A stretch of 64,000 nucleotides of DNA from Chitinophagaceae bacterium. Its GTDB lineage: Bacteria > Bacteroidota > Bacteroidia > Chitinophagales > Chitinophagaceae. Below the pieces are notes generated by a model. That model did not search any database and was not told where the DNA came from. It saw only the letters and a program-made list of their open reading frames with translations. The first letter of the stretch is position 1. The number at the start of each line of letters is the position of its first letter. The DNA lies in NCBI GenBank assembly GCA_016715365.1, contig JADKAM010000010.1, forward strand, positions 1 to 64,000, given 5' to 3'. The position numbers were made by a program, and so were the translations under genes. This document shows positions 26,292 through 33,632 of this stretch, piece after piece.

Positions 26292-27461
26292 TTAAGCAAA
26301 TTTGTTATCGAGATTCTTAATTTTATTGTGCTTCCTGCTTCCCTGCTTAACATCATAAATCCCTACTACCATTGCTGTTGAAGTATGCTCGTTATGTTTT
26401 GCTGCTTCTTTTTCACCAAGCAAATCAACAACTTCTGTTGTGTGCAGATGTTTTAAAGAATAGAAATCAGCAGCAATACCAATTTTCTTTTTTACCAACC
26501 TGTACCAACGTTTTGTTACTTGGTATGGCTGTATTTGTTTTGCACCCGGCTTTAACCCTACGCTAAAAATAAAGTCGCCTTTTACACATTCTTCCATTAC
26601 ACTTAACCAATATGGCATTGCTACATCTTTAATGGTCTTCCATACCTGTGTGTAGTTACGGCCCTTCTGAACGATAACTTTATAACGCTGATTTTTCAAG
26701 TCCATATCAGATTCAGTGACCCTTAACAATTCCGATATACGTGCTCCTGAGTGAAAGAAGATATGCAGGAACCGGTGAAAACTTGGGTATTTTTCTTCCA
26801 GATATTGATTTACGGTTATCCTTTCCTCAGGACTCAGTACATCCCGTAAATGCTTTGTTACTTTCTTTTTCTTAATATCCCGTAGCGGATTTGCTTCTAT
26901 GGCTTCTGCCTCACATAACTCAGAAAAAAGTATCATTAAATAGCTCCTGTTTTTATTAAATCGGTCTGGTGTGCTACTAATTTCCTCCAATAACATTTTT
27001 ACGGTTTTACGTGTCACTTTTGATATATGGTAAGTTTGCAAACCCAATACTTTTACTGCCTTTTCCAAATGAATAAGTAAGTACTTCAGGTCACGTTGTG
27101 TTGGAGCAGAGACAGTTACTTTTTGATTGGCAAGCTTAAGGGCTTCAATTATTGGCATTTCACTCCTGAGGTCTACATTTCCAGCTTTAATATTGGAAAC
27201 ACGGTTAAATGGGTTGAGTTCACCTTTAACCAACTTCTCCAACTCTTCTGCCAGAGATTTTTTGGTAGCCTCCTGCCGTTCATCAAGCTCTTTATACCGA
27301 TTCATTCCTTTCACCATTACCTGCTTTGGTTTAAGGTATCTGGGGTCATAAAACCGGTAAATAATGAACCAATCAGTGCCAATGCTTGCACTTTTGGATT
27401 GCCAATTCTTTGGGGAAACTGATAATTTGCTGCAGGTGCAGCCGTTTGGTAATGTAATCAT
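26292..27461 (-). CDS. Tyrosine recombinase (phage-type integrase) of the element
   Basis: A 389-residue integrase. The N-terminal part (about 1-95) looks like an arm-binding region, followed by a SAM-like core-binding domain with TQRDLKYLLIHLEKAVK. The catalytic domain has the first Arg in HSGARISELLRV and the presumed nucleophile Tyr in VVGIYDVKQ. In the second box, HxxR is replaced by YSLKHLHTTEVV (Lys in place of Arg). Lys at this site is known in several Bacteroidota integrase lineages. It is transcribed into the element and sits 60 bp from the right repeat, as expected for a tRNA-targeting integrase. No IntI-specific segment was noticed. Confidence 0.9.
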   Translation of the reverse strand: MITLPNGCTCSKLSVSPKNWQSKSASIGTDWFIIYRFYDPRYLKPKQVMVKGMNRYKELDERQEATKKSLAEELEKLVKGELNPFNRVSNIKAGNVDLRSEMPIIEALKLANQKVTVSAPTQRDLKYLLIHLEKAVKVLGLQTYHISKVTRKTVKMLLEEISSTPDRFNKNRSYLMILFSELCEAEAIEANPLRDIKKKKVTKHLRDVLSPEERITVNQYLEEKYPSFHRFLHIFFHSGARISELLRVTESDMDLKNQRYKVIVQKGRNYTQVWKTIKDVAMPYWLSVMEECVKGDFIFSVGLKPGAKQIQPYQVTKRWYRLVKKKIGIAADFYSLKHLHTTEVVDLLGEKEAAKHNEHTSTAMVVGIYDVKQGSRKHNKIKNLDNKFA

Positions 27462-27471
27462 GAGTGTAATT

Positions 27472-27492
27472 TTGTTAGCTATTTTGTTAGCT
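27472..27492 (+). promoter_or_regulatory. Candidate arm-type recombinase sites, right end
   Basis: TTGTTAGCT at 27472-27480 and 27484-27492, spaced 12 bp, between the integrase start and the right attachment repeat. It mirrors the motif pair near the left end in spacing and orientation. Confidence 0.5.
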
Positions 27493-27520
27493 GTGAAAAA
27501 TTACTACACTCAAGAGGGGC

Positions 27521-27561
27521 ATAAAAAAGCCTAAACACTTAATGATTAACTATTTAGGCTT
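27521..27561 (-). terminator. Rho-independent terminator of tRNA(CAT)
   Basis: On the minus strand AAGCCTAAA (27561-27553) pairs with TTTAGGCTT (27535-27527) and is followed by a T-run (27526-27521). It begins five bases after the tRNA 3' end. The same hairpin is duplicated at the left end of the element. Confidence 0.8.
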
Positions 27562-27607
27562 AGTGTATCGGGGAGCAGACTTGAACTGCCGACCTTCGGG
27601 TTATGAA
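27521..27607. repeat. Right attachment repeat of the element
   Basis: Copy of 20295-20381 (two substitutions). It overlaps the 3' part of the intact tRNA (27566-27607) and includes the tRNA terminator (27521-27561). Confidence 0.92.
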
Positions 27608-27639
27608 TCCGATGCTCTAACCAGCTGAGCTACCCCGAC
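27566..27639 (-). tRNA. tRNA with CAT anticodon (Met elongator or lysidine-type Ile)
   Basis: Read on the minus strand from 27639, the cloverleaf is complete. The acceptor GTCGGGG pairs with CCCCGAT (one G-T), the D-arm is GCTCAGCTGGTTAGAGC, the anticodon loop is TTCATAA with CAT, and the T-arm is GGCAG-TTCAAGT-CTGCT. The anticodon stem has one A-C mismatch next to the loop. CCA is not encoded. CAT reads Met, or Ile(AUA) if modified to lysidine, and sequence alone does not settle which. It is the integration site of the element to its left. Confidence 0.9.
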
Positions 27640-27725
27640 ATCCATTCCATTAAAAGCAAATATCTTTTAACGGGGTGCAAATATAGGCGATTTTGCTAAA
27701 AGTTAAGTTGCAGATGGAAGAGAAT

Positions 27726-30002
27726 TTATTTAACAGGCTGGTCATCCTTACCAATACCCCATTCCTTATTGGGTTCATCGCCCATAACAAATTCTAATAT
27801 GCCTCCTTTTTCTATATCGCTATGCATTATATATGTCTTTGTGTAGGGCCTGCCATTGAGTTTTACAGATTGTATATAGGTTTTGCCGGCATTGGTTACG
27901 TTGATGCTGAATGTTTTGCCATTGGCAAGATTGAGTGTTGTGTGTTTTAACAGCGGCGAACCAAACAGGTACAAGCCGCTGGCAGGGTTTACGGGGTAAA
28001 AGCCCATGGCACTGAAAACATACCAGGCAGTCAATTGTCCGCAATCTTCATTGCCCGATAAGCCGGCTGTGGTATTATCGTACAGTTCGGTCATTATTTT
28101 ATGGGTGTAGTACTGTGTTTTCCAGGGCTGGCTGCTGTAATTATATAAATACGCTACATGGTGGCTGGGCTCGTTACCATGTGCATACTGGCCAATGAAA
28201 CCGGAAGCATTGCCATCTACATCAGCACCCTTGGCCTGTAAGGTAAACATGCTGTCTAATTTTGTGTTGAAAGCATCTTTGCCGCCTGTGAGTGAAATTA
28301 AGCCGGGCATATCCTGCGGTACATACCAGAAATATTGCCAGGCATTGCCTTCAGTAAAAGGATTGCCGCCATTGCCGCCGTATTTTAATGGATTGAAAGG
28401 ATTTATCCAATCGCCTTTATCATCTTTTGCACGAAAGAACCTGGTTTGCGAATCGTAGAGATTTTTATACCAGGTTGATCTTTCGGTAAAGAAAGTTACG
28501 TCTTTTGTTTTGCCCAGTTGCTTTGCCATTTGTTCAACGCACCAATCGTCGTAAGCAATCTCCAGGGTGAGGGATACGGATTGGGATTGCATATTTTCGG
28601 GGAAGTAATGATATTTATTCCACACCGTAAATGGTGCGCCTGGATGATCGGTGGTGGATGAAGCAACGCAGGCTTTGTAAGCTTCTTCATAATCAAATCC
28701 TTTAATGCCTTTAAGCATGGCATCGGCAATAACGGGGATGGCGTGGTTGCCGATCATGCAATAATTCTCGTCGCCCCAGAGTTGCCAGATGGGCAGGTAG
28801 CCATAGGTTTTGTACTGTCGCAACATGCTGTTGATGAATGCTGCATCTTTTTGGGGTGCGGTTAAAGTATATAAGGGATGTGTGGCACGATAGGTATCCC
28901 ACAAAGAAAAAGTGGAGTAATGTGTGCCGTCGGTTGCTTTATGTGTGGTAAAATCGGTTCCGGAATAAGTACCATCGGCATTGGCTAAATTATTGGGCTG
29001 AATAAAATTGCGGTACAACCCGGTGTAAAAAATCTGTTTCTGTTCGGTTGTTCCTTCTGCATCAATAACAGCTAAAGCTTTGTTCCAGGCGAATTTTGCA
29101 TTGGCAACTGTTTTTTCAAAATTCCAATCGGGCAACTCAGCAGTCATGTTTTTATAAGCATCTTCAATACTGGTGGCGGATAAGGCCACTTTCATTTGCA
29201 CTGTATTATTTTTATTGGTATTGAAACGAAATGCAGCTTTGGCGGCATTACCATTAATAAGATTGGCACCGGAAAATATTCTTTTACCATTCACAAAAAC
29301 GGATTGCTGAATGGGCTTATCAAATTTAGCAACAAAATAAACCTTCCGCAGTCTTGCCCAACCGGTTAATATGCGGTAACCTTCAATAGTATATTTATCA
29401 ACCTGTTTCATATGTGCAGCAACAACCTTGCAAACCCAGTAAGGTCTTTTCTTATCCAATGTATGATCCAGGTCGAACAATACATAAGCACTATCGGTTT
29501 TTGGAAAGTTGTATTTATGAAACCCAACATGTTCTGTGGCAGTTAATTCAACCTTTATATTATAATCATCTAACTGTACGGCATAGTAACCGGGCGAAGC
29601 CTTTTCTGTTGTATGAGAAAAAACAGAACGGTAACCACTTCGGGGCTTAGCTGCATCGCCTGGTTGCCACAAAACTGTGCCGGCAATGGGTTGCACCAGT
29701 ACATCGTAGAGGTCGCCAACGCCGGTTCCGTTCAAATGCGTATGACTAAACCCAACTATTGTTTTTTCTTTATAGTTATAGGCAGATGCAGGGTCTTCGG
29801 GTGCATCATAATTATCGGGACTAAGCTGCACCATACCAAAGGGCATACAGGCTCCCGGAAAAACACTGCCAGATAAACTATTGGTATCTTTTGATGCAGT
29901 GCCAATAAAAGGATTCACAAATTGAGTAAAGTCTTTTCTGTTTATCTGTGAAAATGCATTTACAAATAACAGGGAGAAAAAAAGAGAACTAAATATTTTC
30001 AT
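27726..30002 (-). CDS. GH92 family alpha-mannosidase (exo-alpha-1,2-type), secreted
   Basis: A 758-residue protein, the usual length for GH92, with a signal peptide (MKIFSSLFFSLLFVNAFS). Family signatures are FVNPFIGT at the mature N-terminus, FPGACMPFGMVQLSPDN, GFSHTHLNGTG, and the C-terminal catalytic region with GNEPSHH and SGNEDCGQLTAWYVFSAMGFYPV. GH92 enzymes are calcium-dependent exo-mannosidases that trim alpha-linked mannose, usually from N-glycans, outside the cytoplasm. The start is 3 bp from the end of the upstream E1 gene, so they may be co-transcribed although functionally unrelated. Confidence 0.95.
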   Translation of the reverse strand: MKIFSSLFFSLLFVNAFSQINRKDFTQFVNPFIGTASKDTNSLSGSVFPGACMPFGMVQLSPDNYDAPEDPASAYNYKEKTIVGFSHTHLNGTGVGDLYDVLVQPIAGTVLWQPGDAAKPRSGYRSVFSHTTEKASPGYYAVQLDDYNIKVELTATEHVGFHKYNFPKTDSAYVLFDLDHTLDKKRPYWVCKVVAAHMKQVDKYTIEGYRILTGWARLRKVYFVAKFDKPIQQSVFVNGKRIFSGANLINGNAAKAAFRFNTNKNNTVQMKVALSATSIEDAYKNMTAELPDWNFEKTVANAKFAWNKALAVIDAEGTTEQKQIFYTGLYRNFIQPNNLANADGTYSGTDFTTHKATDGTHYSTFSLWDTYRATHPLYTLTAPQKDAAFINSMLRQYKTYGYLPIWQLWGDENYCMIGNHAIPVIADAMLKGIKGFDYEEAYKACVASSTTDHPGAPFTVWNKYHYFPENMQSQSVSLTLEIAYDDWCVEQMAKQLGKTKDVTFFTERSTWYKNLYDSQTRFFRAKDDKGDWINPFNPLKYGGNGGNPFTEGNAWQYFWYVPQDMPGLISLTGGKDAFNTKLDSMFTLQAKGADVDGNASGFIGQYAHGNEPSHHVAYLYNYSSQPWKTQYYTHKIMTELYDNTTAGLSGNEDCGQLTAWYVFSAMGFYPVNPASGLYLFGSPLLKHTTLNLANGKTFSINVTNAGKTYIQSVKLNGRPYTKTYIMHSDIEKGGILEFVMGDEPNKEWGIGKDDQPVK

Positions 30003-30005
30003 GTA

Positions 30006-32072
30006 TTATGAGTTGAGTAAACTTTCTACCCTGGCAGCAACTTTTTCAGCACCCGGCAGCATGGCTTTTTCTAAAACAACATTCATAGGCACTGCCGGTA
30101 AATTGAGTGCACCCAAAACCTCTACCGGTGCATCTAAATATTTAAAACAGTCTTTTGAAATCCGGCCAGCCAATGCTTCGGCAAAAGAATTGTTTTGTTG
30201 TTCTTCGGTTAGTATTAAACATTTGCCATGCTTTTTTACAGTTGCAAAAACAAGGGCTTCATCTAAAGGAAATAAAGTACGCAGGTCTACAATTTCTATT
30301 TGCCCCGGAAAATTTTTAGCGGCGGCTTTTGCCCAATACACACCCATACCATAAGTGATGATGCAGCAGCTTTCGCCACTGTCCACATAATCATCATCGG
30401 CAGCCAAAACCACATTTCCTTTACCCAGCGGAATAATATAATCTCTTGAAGGCTCCGTCATTTTTGCATCTTCAGTTCCCGGCACTTTGCTCCAGTATAA
30501 ACCCTTATGCTCCAGCATTACCACGGGATTGGGATCAAGGAAAGCTGCTTTCAGTAAGCCTTTCATATCAGCCGCATTGCTTGGATAAACTATTTTAATT
30601 CCTTTGATGGTGAGTAAAGTGCTTTCCACACATCCGCTGTGATAAGGGCCGCCGCCGCCATAAGCGCCAATGGGCACCCGTATTAAAGTTTGAATGGGAA
30701 ATTTACCGCAACTTAAATAACAACTCTTGGAAATTTCTGTTACCAGTTGATTCAACCCCGGATAAATATAATCAGCAAACTGAACTTCTACAATCGGCTT
30801 TAAACCTGCTGCACACATACCCACTGTAGAGCCAATAATATATGCTTCCTGAATGGCTGTATTAAAAACACGGTGATCGCCGAACTGCTCGGCCAGTGTG
30901 GCAGCTTCCCTGAAAACGCCGCCCAGCCTGCGCCCTACATCCTGTCCATACAAAAGTGATTCAGGATAGTCTTCCATGATTTCCCTGATAGCAAAAAGGC
31001 CGGCATCCACCATTAATATTTTTTCTTTGTCTGCTGGTTCTCTTTCACCGGTTTCAGTTGTTATTGGTGTGGGTGCAAAAACATGGTCACTCACTGTTGA
31101 TGCATCAGGTTCGGGTGCGGCTGTTGCACCCTCGAAATGATGGACAACTTCTGCTGCGCAATCTGTTTCAATTTGTGATAATGTTTCTTCTGCAACACCA
31201 ATCTCCAGTAATTTAATTCTTAGTTTGGGACCGGGATCATCCAGATAATGTTTTGCCAGGTCTTCTTCTGTTCTGTAAAATTCTTTACGTACACCGCTGG
31301 TATGGTGGCCGAGTAAAGGCACTCTTGCATGCACTAAAAACGGGTGCCTTTCATTCCGCACTTCATCAATCACATTTTTCATCACATCATAACTCTGCAA
31401 AAAATCGCTGCCATCAATGCTGATGCGTTTGATGCCTTTAAAACCTTTTACCATTTCATTGGCATTCGTTGTACGGGCCTCTTCAGATGTTACGCTGATG
31501 CCCCATCCATTATCCTGTACCAGGTAAATAATGGGTAACTGATGTAAAGCTGCAAATTGAAATGCTTCGCTTACTTCACCTTCTGTAACTGATGCGTCGC
31601 CTAATGAACAAACAACAACCGGTAATTCTCCCAGGGTTCCTTTTCTAAATTTATCAGACTGGATTGTTTCCAGAAATTTTATCCCCTGTGCAATACCCGT
31701 TGTAGGTATGGCCTGCATACCGGTTGCACTGCTCTGGTGAATGATGCCGGGTTTATCATCGCCCTTATAATTTGGATGCGAATAATATTCCCTGCCACCG
31801 GTAAAAATATCATTTCCTTTGGCAAGTAATTGCAGCATCAGTTCGTAAGGTGAGAAACCAAGGCCCAGCAACAGACTCTCATCACGGTAATACGGACTTA
31901 CAAAATCACAGGGCAATAAATGAAAAGCAGTTGCCAGTTGAATGGCTTCGTGGCCGCGGCTTGTAGAGTGTACATATTTGCAGATGGGCCGGTTGTTTTC
32001 GTATGTATCAGCCATGGCTTTGGCCGTACACATTAATTTATAGGCTTTTAATAAAATATCGGTGTCAATCAT
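30006..32072 (-). CDS. 2-oxoacid dehydrogenase E1, alpha and beta subunits fused
   Basis: A 688-residue thiamine-diphosphate enzyme fusing both E1 subunits. Residues about 1-320 are E1-alpha: HSTSRGHEAIQLATAF, YYRDESLLLGLG, and the ThDP motif GDASVTEGEVSEAF ending VQDN. After a linker (about 320-345) comes E1-beta: YGQDVGRRLGGVFREAATL, RVFNTAIQEAYIIGSTVG, and EVQFADYIYPGLNQLVTE. Fused E1 of this type is typical of Bacteroidota and acts on branched-chain 2-oxoacids, or possibly pyruvate, with separate E2/E3. E2 and E3 are not in this window. Confidence 0.92.
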   Translation of the reverse strand: MIDTDILLKAYKLMCTAKAMADTYENNRPICKYVHSTSRGHEAIQLATAFHLLPCDFVSPYYRDESLLLGLGFSPYELMLQLLAKGNDIFTGGREYYSHPNYKGDDKPGIIHQSSATGMQAIPTTGIAQGIKFLETIQSDKFRKGTLGELPVVVCSLGDASVTEGEVSEAFQFAALHQLPIIYLVQDNGWGISVTSEEARTTNANEMVKGFKGIKRISIDGSDFLQSYDVMKNVIDEVRNERHPFLVHARVPLLGHHTSGVRKEFYRTEEDLAKHYLDDPGPKLRIKLLEIGVAEETLSQIETDCAAEVVHHFEGATAAPEPDASTVSDHVFAPTPITTETGEREPADKEKILMVDAGLFAIREIMEDYPESLLYGQDVGRRLGGVFREAATLAEQFGDHRVFNTAIQEAYIIGSTVGMCAAGLKPIVEVQFADYIYPGLNQLVTEISKSCYLSCGKFPIQTLIRVPIGAYGGGGPYHSGCVESTLLTIKGIKIVYPSNAADMKGLLKAAFLDPNPVVMLEHKGLYWSKVPGTEDAKMTEPSRDYIIPLGKGNVVLAADDDYVDSGESCCIITYGMGVYWAKAAAKNFPGQIEIVDLRTLFPLDEALVFATVKKHGKCLILTEEQQNNSFAEALAGRISKDCFKYLDAPVEVLGALNLPAVPMNVVLEKAMLPGAEKVAARVESLLNS

Positions 32073-32263
32073 TTAAATAGCAAAGATGTGTATGAAAAAT
32101 GAGTGTAAAGGTATAAATAAAAAACCGCTGATTCAATTAATGCAGCGGTTACAATATGTACGTTTGAAATGCTGCCTTGCTTACCTTGTCGAAGGCAGAT
32201 CGTCTGAAGAAAGCATACCGGCTCCGACAAACTCAGCCTGACAGCTGACTAGTTAGAAAGTTG

Positions 32264-32875
32264 CTATTTTATTTCAACACTAAACAGGCTTTGCTTTTCA
32301 ATAAACCCTTCCAGCACATCGCCGGTTACGCATTCGCCTACACCTGCGGGGGTTCCTGTAAAAATAAGATCGCCGATATTAAGTGAAAAATAATTGGAGA
32401 TATTTTCGATGATCCTGTCGATACTAAATATCATTTGAGATGAATTTGCTTCCTGCACTTTTTCCTCATTTTTTAATAAAGAAAAATTAATGCTCTTCCT
32501 GTTAAAGTCAGGCGTTAGGGGTATGAATTTGCCTACCACCGCAGAGTTATCAAAAGCTTTTGCTTTCTCCCAGGGCAAGCCTTTCTTTTTTAATTCATCC
32601 TGTATATCACGGGCTGTAAAGTCAATACCAACAGTAATGGCATCGTAATAATTAGAAGCATGTTTTTCCTGGATGTATTTACCGTTTTTACTTACCCGTA
32701 ACACAATTTCACATTCGTAATGCAACTCATTGGTAAATTCGGGATAATAAAACGGCGTGTGACTTTGTAGTAAAGCGCTCTTTGGTTTCATAAAAATCAC
32801 TGGCTCATCGGGTATATTATTGCCCAGCTCTTTCACATGATCAGTATAATTTCTTCCAACACAAATAATCTTCAT
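32264..32875 (-). CDS. Fumarylacetoacetate hydrolase (FAH) family protein, acylpyruvase-like
   Basis: A 203-residue single-domain FAH protein, YcgM/FAHD1 length. It starts MKIICVGRNYTDHVKELGN, continues VIFMKPKSALLQ, and has the metal-binding acid residues in ELHYECEIVLRV and GIDFTARDIQ. The C-terminal GDLIFTGTPAGVGECVTGD is the family signature. Relatives hydrolyse acylpyruvates or decarboxylate oxaloacetate; which is true here cannot be told. Cytoplasmic, no signal peptide. The preceding 190 bp toward the E1 gene carry repeat-like sequence. Confidence 0.92.
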   Translation of the reverse strand: MKIICVGRNYTDHVKELGNNIPDEPVIFMKPKSALLQSHTPFYYPEFTNELHYECEIVLRVSKNGKYIQEKHASNYYDAITVGIDFTARDIQDELKKKGLPWEKAKAFDNSAVVGKFIPLTPDFNRKSINFSLLKNEEKVQEANSSQMIFSIDRIIENISNYFSLNIGDLIFTGTPAGVGECVTGDVLEGFIEKQSLFSVEIK

Positions 32876-32969
32876 TACACGTTTTTTTAGGTATTGCGTT
32901 TAGAGCACGAATATAGACAAATAGCTAAAAAAAACCAACTATCCATAAGGTGTGCGTAAATAATTGCTG

Positions 32970-33548
32970 TTATAGCTTAATAGAAAGATTATTAAAAGCT
33001 GTCATAGTTTGTTCAATACCGGCAGTAATAAAACTTTCCATCAGTTCCAGGCATTTTTCAATCTTAAGCAATACCACAGGCTCTTCGGCTTTAAGCCATT
33101 TGCTTAAAACAAAATCGGCCTGCATACCTTTTGGATAATTATTACCTATGCCAAACCGTAATTTCGGGTATTGATCTGTACCAAGTAGCTCCTGGATACT
33201 TTTTAATCCATTATGCCCACCGGCTGAGCCAGCGGGCCGCAGCCTGAATTTATCAAGCGGCAGCGACAGGTCATCCACAATGGTGAGTGTATGCTCTATA
33301 GTGACTTTTGTTTTATCAAGCCAGTATTTAAATGCCTTTCCGCTCAGGTTCATAAATGTGGTCGGACAAATACAAACGACCTGTTTGCCCTTGTATTTTA
33401 CTTCGGCTACATAAGCCAGCCTGTCTACATTAAAACTGCCTCCATGCTTTAATACAAAAGCATTGATCACATCAAAACCAATATTGTGGCGGGTATTAGC
33501 ATACTCGGCTCCAATATTTCCCAAACCAATGAATAAAAATTTTGACAT
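32970..33548 (-). CDS. pth: Peptidyl-tRNA hydrolase
   Basis: A 192-residue Pth, the normal bacterial length. The family's catalytic and substrate residues are all present: Asn11 in GLGNIG, His21 in NTRHNIGFD, Asn67 in TFMNLSG, Asp92/93 in IVDDLSLP and Asn113 in GGHNGLKSI. It releases tRNA from peptidyl-tRNA that drops off ribosomes and is essential in most bacteria. It lies between FAH and ftsK on the minus strand; the 84-bp gap to ftsK holds a word-repeat hairpin. Confidence 0.96.
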   Translation of the reverse strand: MSKFLFIGLGNIGAEYANTRHNIGFDVINAFVLKHGGSFNVDRLAYVAEVKYKGKQVVCICPTTFMNLSGKAFKYWLDKTKVTIEHTLTIVDDLSLPLDKFRLRPAGSAGGHNGLKSIQELLGTDQYPKLRFGIGNNYPKGMQADFVLSKWLKAEEPVVLLKIEKCLELMESFITAGIEQTMTAFNNLSIKL

Positions 33549-33553
33549 GAATT

Positions 33554-33623
33554 CGTTAGTTGTGAATCGTGAGGCGTGCGTGGTTAGACGTGAGTGATGG
33601 AATGCACCAACTCACGACTAACG
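33554..33623. repeat. Word-repeat hairpin between pth and ftsK
   Basis: CGTTAGTTGTGA (33554-33565) is mirrored by TCACGACTAACG (33612-33623) with one mismatch. Between and beside them are variations on GTGAG and ACTCAC words. No coding potential. One of several hairpins of this style in the window. Confidence 0.65.
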
Positions 33624-33632
33624 ACTCACTAC

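Larger units (their letters stand above)
20295..27607. mobile_element. 7.2-kb integrative element in a tRNA(CAT) gene
   Basis: The element lies between 87-bp direct repeats (20295-20381 and 27521-27607), the right one being part of an intact tRNA. The recombinase gene (26292-27461) abuts the right repeat and is transcribed inward. Paired 9-bp motifs with 12-bp spacing lie near both ends (20444-20464 and 27472-27492). Cargo comprises two divergent winged-helix proteins, a conserved 55-residue protein, and four or five orphan small genes between attC-like repeats. Conjugation or mobilisation genes, capsid genes and a known immunity system are not visible. It could be a satellite or a minimal integrative plasmid-like element; the replication-protein-like gene fits the latter. 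Confidence 0.88.

Noticed and set aside
26292..27461. The element's integrase being an integron integrase (IntI) for the attC-like sites
   Set aside because: It adjoins a tRNA attachment repeat and has arm-type sites; the sequence looks like a phage-type integrase with an N-terminal arm-binding region, and I saw no IntI-specific insertion. It cannot be excluded without a phylogeny.
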